NCBI GenBank assembly: GCA_009760855.2
Contig: WPIO01000031.1
Span: 3,323,501-3,387,500, forward strand
Source: Cristatella mucedo
Lineage: Eukaryota; Bryozoa; Phylactolaemata; Cristatellidae
Direction of reading: 5' to 3'
Length of the DNA stretch: 64,000 bases
The notes beneath the pieces were generated by a model. The model searched no databases, was not told the DNA's origin, and saw nothing but the letters and a program-made list of their open reading frames with translations. The position numbers and the translations under genes were made by a program. The first letter of the stretch is position 1. Every line of letters starts with the position of its first letter. Of this stretch, positions 24,811-34,689 are shown piece by piece.

Positions 24811-24955
24811 AAAAATATAATTCATCTGCATAGCACCCCGAGAGAACTTAATCTCTATTCAGGCACTTCACATACGCCTCGGGGCACGAGCCCACGACCT
24901 CGGCCAGACCTTGGTCGGAGCGAGCACCTTAAGCGCTGGACCAAACCAGCTCTAC
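24811..24955 (-). mobile_element. SINE family S1
   Basis: Inverted copy: ATTCATCTGCATAGCACC, a GGCACTTCACATACGCC block, GGGCACGAGCCCACGACC (B box, reverse) and a degraded A-box end. Confidence 0.75.
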
Positions 24956-25554
24956 AGCTGCCTGTGCCTCACCGGCAGCCTTCGTCCTAGCCGAAACTAG
25001 AGTTTCTTGTGCAACGTGGACAAGCGCATAACGAGTGCTGTCACGTGGCCTGCTTGGCTGCTGATGCACTTGGCTGGCATGCTTGGCTTTTTTCGCTGAA
25101 AAGAATAAATGAGAAAAGAGAATACCCTGCATCGATAAGGTTTGGCTCCCTCTGAACTTTGTTGTTCGGCTACTGTGCTATTGACCTTTATCTTTTGTTC
25201 TAGACTGTATGTGCTGCTTCTAGAATCGCAGGTGCTCCGGTGCCGACTTTTATTTGGTGGCTAGCTGCCCGCCCTCAATAGCAGCAATGCAAGGCCAAAA
25301 CCCTCGGCTCAATATGCTGCTGCTAGCATATTGAGACACGTGAGAGCGCAGAGAAGCTAGTCTGCTGTGCTGTCCGGTCCGGTTCCCACACATCTACCAG
25401 GCTTGTGGTCCTCAGCCAGGCTAGGGCCTCTTGCAATACGCTTAGACTGCCGGAAGCATCCTGAACTGCTACATACGCACTGCTTAGCTCAGCTGCTCAG
25501 CCGGAAGCTGGTAAAGTTCGCTCGGCAGAGGTGCGAACGATTCGAACCAAGCAA

Positions 25555-25925
25555 AATGTAATGTAATGTACCTCCGCCTGTAACTACACAAAGCCATAAA
25601 GACTATGTGGGTGTTACGCAGGAGAGTTTTGTGTAGCGCACTCACAGCCTGAGCGCCTTTCGGTACGCATTCGGTAGCACACAGACTTCATCTTATGCAG
25701 CAAAGAGAAAGTGGGAAGCATAGCAGAGTCAGGAGAGCAGTTGAGGTAGTGAGTGGCATGGAAGTAGCAGCTCAGGACCGCTGAAAAGGATGAGCCACAG
25801 TCGGCAGCAGGAGTGTAGTTGTCGTTGCGTAAGAATTGTGGAAGCGAATTCTACAGTCTAGGACCTGCAGAGCTAAAGCTTCTGTCGCCAACGGTCTTTA
25901 GAGCTGAAGGACGCGATGACACACG
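25555..25925 (-). mobile_element. LINE family L-B 3' end
   Basis: AATGTAATGTAATGTACC tail, CTCCGCCTGTAACTACACAA block and C-terminal ORF remnant. Close in sequence to the 1.3-kb copy. Confidence 0.75.
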
Positions 25926-27160
25926 ACCAAGAAATAAGAGAAAAAATGCCTCTTGCTAGCTCGGTAAGAGGCTACTAACGTCTGCATTTTTTGAGACCAT
26001 AGTCAGCTATAATTCGTGGTGCACGCTAGTTCGACAACTTTCTCCAGAGACATCGCACGTGAAAAAAGTGTGATTCCCCGAAGTGCAGTTTAGCATCCAT
26101 CGCTCACGGGTTAGTCTCGAAGCTGTATGGCTACACTTGCAAACCGAGCAGGCGCACTGGCAGGCTACACTCACCGGCTGCAGCCACCGCCGCCCGAAAT
26201 CGTGGAAGTGAGCAGTGCAAATTGGTGGCACCTTTTCGAGTCAATTCCGATCTGTGGGTGGCAATCATGCTTTTGCCACGTTTACAAGGCCTGGCCTTTT
26301 GCCAGCTTTAATTTGACCGTCTTCCTATTCTGTTTTCAGTTCCGTCACTATGAGCGAGTGGAGCTGAAAAGGTGTGCCTAGATACCGGACGGCGCAGGTT
26401 AGCTCGGCTCAACGGTTGCTGGCTGTTGAAGTCGGAGGATCAATCTCAGGCCTCAGATGCCATCTTCGGAGTGGATTAATCACGGCTAACTCAACGATGA
26501 GGCAACAACTGGATATACGTACCCTCTCGGCTGCCGACTTCTACTGAATCGAGTTTGTGGATACACTGATCGTGACTGCCCGCTATGTCATGCAATAGTT
26601 GGCAGCTGCTTGGCTGCGGCTACACTTTATCTTGGTCGTCCTTGCATTCTGCTGGATTACTCGTTCGTGCCCTATTAGGAAATGATGCCGTGATGCCCTT
26701 TGTAGGCAGTTAAAAAATTGAATCAACGGTCGAGGAGTCGTACGGCAGAAGAAAGTCATACGGCAGAAGAAAGTCTCAATCAAGCCAGAGAACAGAGTGT
26801 TTCCGGTCGATCGACTGCCAAGTGAGTTCTTTATTCATCCGACGGCTGTGTCTGTGACCCGGTGACCCTGCCCGGTGGCTTGAGACAGATGCAGTTGCCT
26901 GCACGGTCAAACCCTAAACGCCAGCGCTCGGGTCCGATTGGAAGAGATAGTGCCTGCCGTTACGGCTGCCGGCTGCTGTTGTGTGCAGCAGCCCTCTACC
27001 CTTTGGTTTCGTGCATGACCGAAGAACCATGTCGCAGGTCTGAAACGGTCTGCCCGATTTGCCAACCTGCAACCTCATGCAGCCCACAGGGGCTTTACCG
27101 AGCTTGCAGGCTTGATTTTAGGGCACGATGGGCACAATCGCTGATCCCTGCTCCTTTCGG
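25925..27160. other. No recognised gene
   Basis: Short open frames only; an AGTCATACGGCAGAAGAAAG direct repeat occurs at about 26740-26775. No gene seen. Confidence 0.45.
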
Positions 27161-27161
27161 T

Positions 27162-27245
27162 AATAATAATACATTCATCTGATATAGCACCCTCAGAGAA
27201 CTCAATCTCTTTCTGGGCACTTTGCATCAGCTGCAAAGGAAGTGC
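27162..27245 (-). mobile_element. LINE family L-A tail
   Basis: AATAATAATACATTCATCTG, AGCACCCTCAGAGAACTC and a degraded GGCACTTTGCATC. Tail-only fragment. Confidence 0.6.
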
Positions 27246-27500
27246 TCTCAGGACCATGATGCTTCGAGGCTGAGCACGCACTCACTCACCTGCCCCGGAA
27301 GCCGGAGCAATGGAGCAGGAACATGTAAATGTCTGAAAACGTGTGAACGCTGATATGGATGCAGCGACTGATATGCATTCAGCAGCGCGACTCCTCTGCA
27401 TGGCAGTCCAGACACTGAGCTTTTCGAGGTGTCACTTTAATCTAGGTATAATCATGAAGCCCATAATAGAGGAGGCACGTGCTCCTTCGTGTGCTGCGTC

Positions 27501-27592
27501 AGCAGCAGCAGCAGAGCAGGTGCCGAGCAGCAGCAGCAGCAGCAGAGCAGGTGCCGAGCAGCAGCAGCAGAGCAGGTGCCGAGCAGCGGGCT
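27501..27592. repeat. AGC repeat with AGCAGGTGCCG units
   Basis: AGC runs punctuated by three AGAGCAGGTGCCGAGCAGC copies. Encodes Ser/Gln/Ala-rich frames on either strand. Confidence 0.85.
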
Positions 27593-27798
27593 GGTGCTGG
27601 TGGCACTTTCTAGGAAACAGCCGATGAGTTCCAAGCAATTTCGCCAGCAATTTTTTTTTTGAGGTCCCCGGGAAAAAAGGGCACATTAGCATGCGCACAG
27701 GCTACTGCCACCACCTACTGCTGCCTGTGCCGGAGACCGATCGTATAGCTGCTAAGTCATATTTCTTCATCTCTTATCTACAGCGAACGCGAGGCTAA

Positions 27799-27974
27799 AT
27801 GGTCCTATCTTCCCCCTTCCCTGGCAAAGCTGTTGCAGTGCACTCTGCCTCGGAACGTGCGTGCTCACACGCGTTCGCATCCATGCACGGCACACCAAGC
27901 ATGCCAGACCAGACAGGCCACCTCACCAACTTTGGCTATGCGAAGCGCGTGCCTCACGGACGTGCCGTGCGATG
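27799..27974 (+). other. Weak candidate 5' coding exon
   Basis: Not a recognised gene. An ATG immediately follows an in-frame TAA. The 58 codons plus two bases end at a consensus GTAAGT donor (27975). The predicted peptide has an ordinary-looking stretch, MPDQTGHLTNFGYAKRVPHG. The frame stays open up to a taa that overlaps the donor. The other two frames are open here too, so chance is a real possibility. Confidence 0.2.
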
Positions 27975-28053
27975 GTAAGTCACCGGTGGAGGATTGCAGG
28001 TGGGATTGTGAGCTAAGAGGCCGCAAGAAAGACTGCTGTGTCAACTGGATGCC

Positions 28054-28230
28054 TTGGTGAGCCGCGATGGCACACTAGGTTAGGTGGTTGCTTTCACGAC
28101 CTTGGTGCCGAGGTCGTTGGTTCGATTCCTGCGGTGGGCGATTCTGTATCGCCACTGCAAGCCGTGGTGATAGCCGTAAAGGCTCTTCTGTCGCTATACA
28201 AAAAGAGGCTGTTGAATCAGCTAGGATTTA
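28054..28230 (+). mobile_element. tRNA-derived SINE, family S2 (near full length)
   Basis: Head GAGCCGCGATGGCACACTAG with TAGGTGGTTGC (A-box side) and GGTTCGATTCC (B box). Body GGGCGATTCTGTATCGCC, AGCCGTAAAGGCTCTTCTGT and a TGTTGAATCAGCTAG end. This is the best plus-strand copy of the most frequent repeat in the window. Confidence 0.8.
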
Positions 28231-28872
28231 TTTATGCCATGCCGTTGAGCACGTGCCGATGAGGAGCAGCAGCTGGCGGTCCGGGATGGCATGCACCTCG
28301 GTTTGCGCCAGCAGCCTCGGCCACCAGGAGTGAGGAAGCTACCGTGTCATTTCGGAGATGGAAACGACGTTACAGAACAAGAGGGAAACAATCTGAGTGG
28401 CCGGCCTCTGAAACCGGAAACCGGAAGAACAGTCCATCCACCACAGGTGACAGGGAGCATTGAAAAGTGCTGTGGTCCGGAATTCCGGAAGCCGTCCGGC
28501 GACCGGACAGCCGGTTTCCTCCCACTTTTCTCACTCTTCTTCTTCGCACCGATGATTCGGTGTTTTCGACGACCCGTTCCCACCGGGGCAGACAGTTACC
28601 GGGGCCTGCAGCAGCAGCCTCACGGTTGCAGAATTCGGATCCAGATGCAAGCAGGCAGCCGATCTCTGTATATTTCAGTTAAGCAGCTAGTCATGCCTCG
28701 CCAAACATGGTGGCTATTTATAATGAGAAAACAAATTAATCACTTCTGCCTGTGGGAAGGACTCTTGCAAAAGTATTGCCTGCGACTAGCTAGTGGCAAC
28801 AGGATGAGCTGCAAGCCAGCAGCTGCCGGAGGAGCTGCAGGCAGGGGAACGTCCTGCTGCTCTGTCCATGCA

Positions 28873-29030
28873 GCCTCTGCTGCCTCTGCTGCCTCTGCTG
28901 CCTCTGCTGCCTCTGCTGCCTCTGCTGCCTCTGCTGCCTCTGCTGCCTCTGCTGCCTCTGCTGCCTCTGCTGCCTCTGCTGCCTCTGCTGCCTCTGCTGC
29001 CTCTGCTGCCTCTGCTGCCTCTGCTGCCTC
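28873..29030. repeat. 9-bp minisatellite, GCCTCTGCT
   Basis: About 17.5 copies, essentially identical. Plus-strand frames give (AAS)n, so a 256-codon open frame passes through it. Confidence 0.95.
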
Positions 29031-29511
29031 GCTGAAGGGCTTTCCCCAGACGAATTGCTAGGACGGTCCTATTCTCGTGCTTCCAGAAGGAATGAGCAGC
29101 CGGCCGCAGCTGCAGCAGCAGCTGCTGCAGATCTCTGCCGATGGCAGCAGAGCGGAGCGGGATGCATCACCCATCAGTAGAAGTGCAAGAGCAAAGGCCC
29201 GTGCCTGCCTCAGTACTGCAGGTCGAGCCTGTGGTCACAGCCAGTGACTGGCTAGCGGGCGCACGGCAGACTGAGCATGCGTGAGAGAGCGGGTGGTGTG
29301 TATCCGTGTGGCTAGAGCCGCCGCCGCATGAAGAGACCACTGCCTGCGGGCCAGCCGAAACCCCACTTGAGAGTATGTCGCCTTCCGGCCATTTTCGTTA
29401 GTGCATTGATATTTGAAGTGGGTCGACGATAATAGGCCTATTTGGGTATAGTAATCACTTCTGATGTACGCCTTAATTAATAGCACTAGTGCAGCCCGAG
29501 GCTTCTTAGGA

Positions 29512-29512
<1 letters not shown>

Positions 29513-29600
<88 letters not shown>
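29513..29600. repeat. CT microsatellite
   Basis: Pure (CT)n, 88 bp. Confidence 0.95.
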
Positions 29601-29603
<3 letters not shown>

Positions 29604-29845
29604 GCGTCGAGGCGATTGCACACGACATCGTTGCACACTCCGTCATGTGTTTCAAAGAGTGTCCTTTCCAGAGACGAGATAGAGAGAAAGAGAGAGAGAG
29701 GATTAAGGGGGAGCACAGAAAAGAGGAAGGGAGGGAAAACGGGGAGTAATGAGAACTGGATGTGCGTGAGTGAAAAGGTGTGGAAGAAAAAGACTGGTGG
29801 AGAGAGTACATGGTGTGCGTTGAGGAAAACAGAAGAAAATATAAT

Positions 29846-29888
29846 GGTCGGGGCACGCACCTTAACCACTGGGCCAAACCAGTGCGGC
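29846..29888 (-). repeat. SINE S1 head fragment
   Basis: Only the 5' head in reverse: ACCTTAACCACTGGGCCAAA then CCAGTGCGGC. Lies beside GA-rich microsatellites. Confidence 0.55.
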
Positions 29889-30059
29889 TAGAATCGAATG
29901 CAAGAGCAGTGGGGAGGAACGATACACAGAATAGAGACATGGGGAAAGGAAAGTAGGAGAGAGAAATAGACTGGACAGGGTGGATAAGAGAGCTTATGAA
30001 AAAGAAGCAAATGGTAGAAATGCTGAGCTTGAAAGAGGCACTAAACAGCGAAAGACTAG

Positions 30060-30285
<226 letters not shown>

Positions 30286-30689
30286 GAAGGGAATGAGGAC
30301 TGAGGCAGACGAGGGTGGATGAATAGAGGAAAGAGGCAGGGAGAGAAGTAGAGGAGGTTAATGTCCACGAGCTCATTTCTATTGTCGGGCTACCCTTGTT
30401 CGTGCTCTATGTTGTGGTTACAGCAGCCAATCAAGCTTTGGGCAGGACTTAGCAGACTGTGGAAAAGAAGCAGCACCCGAAGTTCAGCATGCAGCAGTGC
30501 AGCGGCGATGCCCCACCCACCTGCCGAATTGTTCTGGCACTCTGCTTGTGGAACTTTCAAGCGACTCTTGGGTAAAAAAAATTTGGTTCTCTGATGTGCT
30601 GTAAAAAAAATGTATTTCTACTATTAACCCAAAAGGTGATTGTAGAGGTAGAAAGAAAAAAATTATTTAATTATTGTCATTGACAATTG

Positions 30690-31050
30690 CACAATTTTAA
30701 AAATTGGAGGCATGTGTCACACCCAAGTCACCATTTCGAACGGCAGTGCACACACTCGTATCAGTATGGATTTATCTCCTCAGATCAACTGCTCAAACTG
30801 TCCTCAAATATCTTTGCGAGCTGACTTACTGCTCCCTCTCTCATCACTTTGGAGAATTTATTACAAAAGTTTGGCTTATGGGTTGAGAACCAGACATACT
30901 ACCATGTTATTTATGTTGTTTATCAAGCATGCTATTTCCACTCACCGTTCGATCGTGTTTCCTTTGATGCAAATGTAAAGCGCCTAGAAATAGATTGAGT
31001 TCTCTGAGGGCGCTTTATCAAGTGTATTATTATTATTATTACTATTACTA
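30690..31050 (+). mobile_element. LINE family L-A 3' end
   Basis: Shares with the copies at 5.4 and 37.7 kb the block TTTATCAAGCATG, then TGTAAAGCGCCTAGAAATAG and GGGCGCTTTATCAAGTG, ending in (ATT)n. Noncoding tail plus a decayed ORF remnant. Confidence 0.75.
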
Positions 31051-31124
31051 TACAGATGTCTGGAATACTGTGGTGTTCGACTATCAGACTCAAACATGCG
31101 TGTGTATTCGTAGAAAAAATACTG

Positions 31125-31290
31125 GCTGATTCAACTTTCTCTTTTTGTATAGCGGTAGAAGAGCCTTTAGGCTATCGCCATCGCTTGTAGCGGCACTAAA
31201 GGATCGCCCATCACTGGATTCGAACCCACGACCTCGGGACCGAGACCGTGAAAAGCAACCGCCTTACCTAGCGTGCCATCATGGCTCAGG
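31125..31290 (-). mobile_element. SINE family S2
   Basis: Inverted, near complete: GGCTGATTCAACTTTC, TAGCGGTAGAAGAGCC, GGATTCGAACCCACGACCTC and GCAACCGCCTTACCTAGCGT. Confidence 0.75.
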
Positions 31291-32510
31291 TGTAGATGCT
31301 GGAGAACTGGCTGCAATCAAGGGGTATAGTTCGACTCCAACAGATAATGTAGGAGCATCGTGACTTCGAGGGTCGAGCAAAAATCTGTCCATGATGGTGT
31401 GACTAGTTGGTGAGCTTTCATTGCCTCAAAAAATTTGATTCGGTCGCTACGGTTCAGCAGGCCGGAAGGGGTTGACAGAATTGAGTTCTTGCAAGCACCG
31501 TTGCTGTGGTGACATTAGCAGACTCTCGTAGCATGAAACTGGAAGTGCAATGACTGCTGATTTGTGCAAGATCAAGAAATCGTTCCGACGGTCGATCGCC
31601 CCTCTAGCTGTCGCATTGCTGAAGTTCTCCTAAGAACGCCGATGCAGATGGGCTGCCAGAATCGGAATGAGCTCAAATCCTGGAACTCCAGCTCGTGCTC
31701 GGAGCTTATACCGGAATTGCATTCACGTTTGACGCCTTAATCGATTTGAAAGATAAAACGAGAGCTAGCAGAAACGGGGGTGTAACTTTGTCTCTGACTC
31801 TGCTCATTGAGACACTTCTGTAGGAGCAAGTAGTGATATGATATGCACGTACGAATAAACTTGGCATGGTGACTAGCCGTTCAGGAGCTAGCCCTCGGCA
31901 CCAGAGCCCGGGTTTAACTTCTGAAGCCGATAAGGCCTTGGTTCTCTGTGTCAAAGGAAATTTTGTGAAACCGGGAGGATTTCGTCTACGAAATACGTGC
32001 CAAGCGAATGTTCCTTATTAGTTGAAACTATGCATAATCGTTCCAGCATAAATATGAACAAAAGCTCGTTCGAGCACGACTTGAGTTTGAGATAATCAAA
32101 ATTTTGGAAGTGGTAATTTTCGCCTCACGAAGTAGGATCTCCGAATCAGTCGATATTCAGTCAAATATTTCCAACGGCTACTGCTGCAAGCAAAGATTGT
32201 GATATAGCTGATTTTCTGGAGAGCCTTCTTGAGGTCTCAGTAAATCTGAGAGACTTTCGGCATGACTCTGGCAGGCAACCACATCGTACATATTATAAAA
32301 ACGAGGCAAACTAACTAAGATATCACGGTCGATCTAAAAGACATGCCAGCCCCATCTAATATTTAGGGGTCTTCTTAAAAAGAATTTAGACTGAGTTTTG
32401 AGAAGAGTATGAGCTAAAACCATCTTGATAATAAGACATTTTCATATCACACTAATAGAACTAAAACACAAATGTTAAAGGTCGGTCAATGTATTACTGA
32501 TAACGTGTAC
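31290..32510. other. No recognised feature
   Basis: AT-richer single-copy-looking sequence with no long frames. Confidence 0.5.
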
Positions 32511-32700
32511 CGTGTTAGCTTTTTTCTTTTTTAAAAGTCGTCAAGTTAGGCGATGCCGCGACGACAGTCGGGATTGCATTCCAGGTTGTGACAGCATACG
32601 AACTCAGAACGCACGGTCTGCAAAGGGGTCGAGATCTTTTGGATTAGATAGAGGCATAGTTAAATGACACGAGCACAATACAAATACGCATTAATGGTTG
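32510..32700 (-). mobile_element. LINE family L-C remnant
   Basis: Shares the TTTTAAA-x-GTCAAG entry, a GGATTGCATTCCAGG block and the CGAGATCTTTTGG region with the 15.8-kb copy. Short and decayed. Confidence 0.45.
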
Positions 32701-33391
32701 AATGAAATTTTGCATCAGCTGTGGTGCCTTCAGATTGCCATTCTCCTTTGTAGCGGACTCGTTTTGCTTATAGCTGTGTCAGATACACTATAAACTTTCC
32801 TCTAGACTCGGCACCGATTTTTCCTCCGACTTGGGCTGCTGGTCCATAAGTGTTGGGGTGGAACCAGATCGGCCGACTGTTCAGGAGTAGAAGCCGCTCG
32901 TGTGGTAATGCCTGTTTATTATACCAGCAGACCAATCAAAACCCGAGGCGTGTCACACAGAACACCTCCGACCAATCCAGCAATGTCCGACTATCGCACG
33001 CCCGAGTTGCCCGAGACGCTCAGGGAAAGTCCCTGCTTAAGGGATGTCTATCAATTGTTACTAGGGCTTCACCCGCTCCTGCAAAAAGGCTGCCGCGAGT
33101 CTGTTCATGAAAAGCACCCATACAATGCAAACAGGCACAAACTTAACAGCACTTAACACTTTCCCGATAAACCTTTATTATTTACACACCTTCCTCTTCT
33201 TCTTCCTCTTCCCATACTCATCATCTGCAATGCCAACTAAACTCAATCTCTCTAGCCGCTGGCCAGGTAGCTTCCACTGGGAATCTTAATGCACTATCCA
33301 GCCTCCCACATTAGAGCAGGAGAATGTGGGCTGGACTAAACCTGCCACCAATTTTCCCTGCAGCATCAGCATAGACTCCTTTTGAATAAAT

Positions 33392-33560
33392 AATAGCTGA
33401 TCTAACAGCCTCTTTTGTGTAGCGACAGAAGAGCCTTTTATGGCTATAACCACCACTTGCAGCAGCGATACAAAATCACCCACCGCTGGATTCGGACATA
33501 CGACCTTGGGACCGAGGTCGTGAAAAGCAACTACCTTACCAAGTGTGCCATCCCAACTAG
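33392..33560 (-). mobile_element. SINE family S2
   Basis: Inverted, near complete: AGCTGATCTAACAGCCTCTT, GCGACAGAAGAGCC, CACTTGCAGCAGCGATACAA and GACCGAGGTCGTGAAAAGCA. Confidence 0.75.
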
Positions 33561-33624
33561 AAAGGAAGTCACGTCGGTGCCGGAGAAAAGTCGATATTGT
33601 AAACGCAGCTTATCCGTGAGTTAC

Positions 33625-33670
33625 ACACATGCACACACACACACACGCACACACACACACACACACACAA
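33625..33670. repeat. CA microsatellite
   Basis: Short (CA)n with CGCA and TCACA interruptions, next to an S2 SINE. Confidence 0.9.
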
Positions 33671-33902
33671 ACTCATATCTACATCTGTAATTCTGGATTT
33701 CCAGAGCACATGTAGTGGAATCGGCGGATGGTGCCATGGCAGCCACTGAAGCTGAAACGTTTGCTAATGTTTCGTGCATAAAAAAAAAGAATCGTTAGTA
33801 ACCCTGTGATTTAAAGTAGACTGCAGGATAAAAAAATTATTTAGCTATTTATTTTGACACATCGCCATTCTAGTGACACGATTCAACTTCGGTTTCCTCC
33901 TT

Positions 33903-34062
33903 CTTCTCGAGCTTCTCCTCCTCCTCCTCCTACAGCTCCTCCTACAGCTCCTCCTACAGCTCCTCCTACAGCTCCTCCTACAGATCCTCCTCATTTTCCT
34001 CCTCCTTCTCCTCCTCTTCCTCCTCCTCCTACAGATTCTCCTCATTTTCCTCCTCCTCTGTG
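33903..34062. repeat. CTCCTC/TCCTCCTACAGC minisatellite
   Basis: Pyrimidine-rich repeat with tandem 12-bp TCCTCCTACAGC units between about 33918 and 33980, then a shorter TACAG-type unit near 34030. Resembles repeated splice acceptors on the plus strand. Confidence 0.85.
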
Positions 34063-34505
34063 AATCATGTCCAGGCTTCAATAGTAGGAAGGTGACTTAA
34101 TGCCTAGGAAGGATTAGTTCACCCTGCTCGCCATCTGAACGGGCTGAGAAGCAGAACTAAAGAGTTGGGTACTCGAAGGCCTCAATCCGCTCACATAGGT
34201 ACATTTATTGACCCTACACGTCTGTCTCGCTCGCCAATACCCTTCCTGTGAGACGGGAACATCCGGCCGAGTTTGTGTCTTGTTGCAAAGAGGACAGCAG
34301 TACAGAGGAAGCGTTCATCTAGGCTGATGATTTGGCCTTTTTTGTTCACGTGCCGAAACGCGTCGCGGAAGAGCTCGAAAGCTTGCCGAAGGGCTTGCTC
34401 TGGAGCAGTCCTTTCAGAGGTAAGGGAATCAATGCCACGCCCCTTACTCTAGCCCAATCCGACGTTTCACTGTCTAGCTTCTAGTCTAGCTGTAAAGTAG
34501 AGGTT

Positions 34506-34672
34506 GGCTGATTTAACAGCTACGTGTTTATAGTATAGCGAAATGGAAGAGCTTTGACGGCCAACACTTGCAGTGAACAATAAAGGATTTCCCACGGCAG
34601 GACTCGAACGCACGATCTGGATCGTGAGGTTCGAGCGCTAAGACCGCTGGGCCAAGACCCAGGGGCACTGCA
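34506..34672 (-). mobile_element. SINE family S2, diverged
   Basis: Inverted: GGCTGATTTAACAGC, ATGGAAGAGCTTTGACGGCC, AGGACTCGAACGCACGATC and a diverged head ending AGACCCAGGGGCA. Confidence 0.65.
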
Positions 34673-34689
34673 CTCCTTCTCAGTCCGTC

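Noticed and set aside
28054-28230. Functional tRNA gene
   Set aside because: A and B box-like parts are within a SINE with a non-tRNA body, repeated many times; not a cloverleaf-forming single-copy gene by eye.
28291-29061. 256-codon plus-strand open frame
   Set aside because: Its length is extended by the (AAS)n minisatellite; the first 170 residues show no family motif or splice context.
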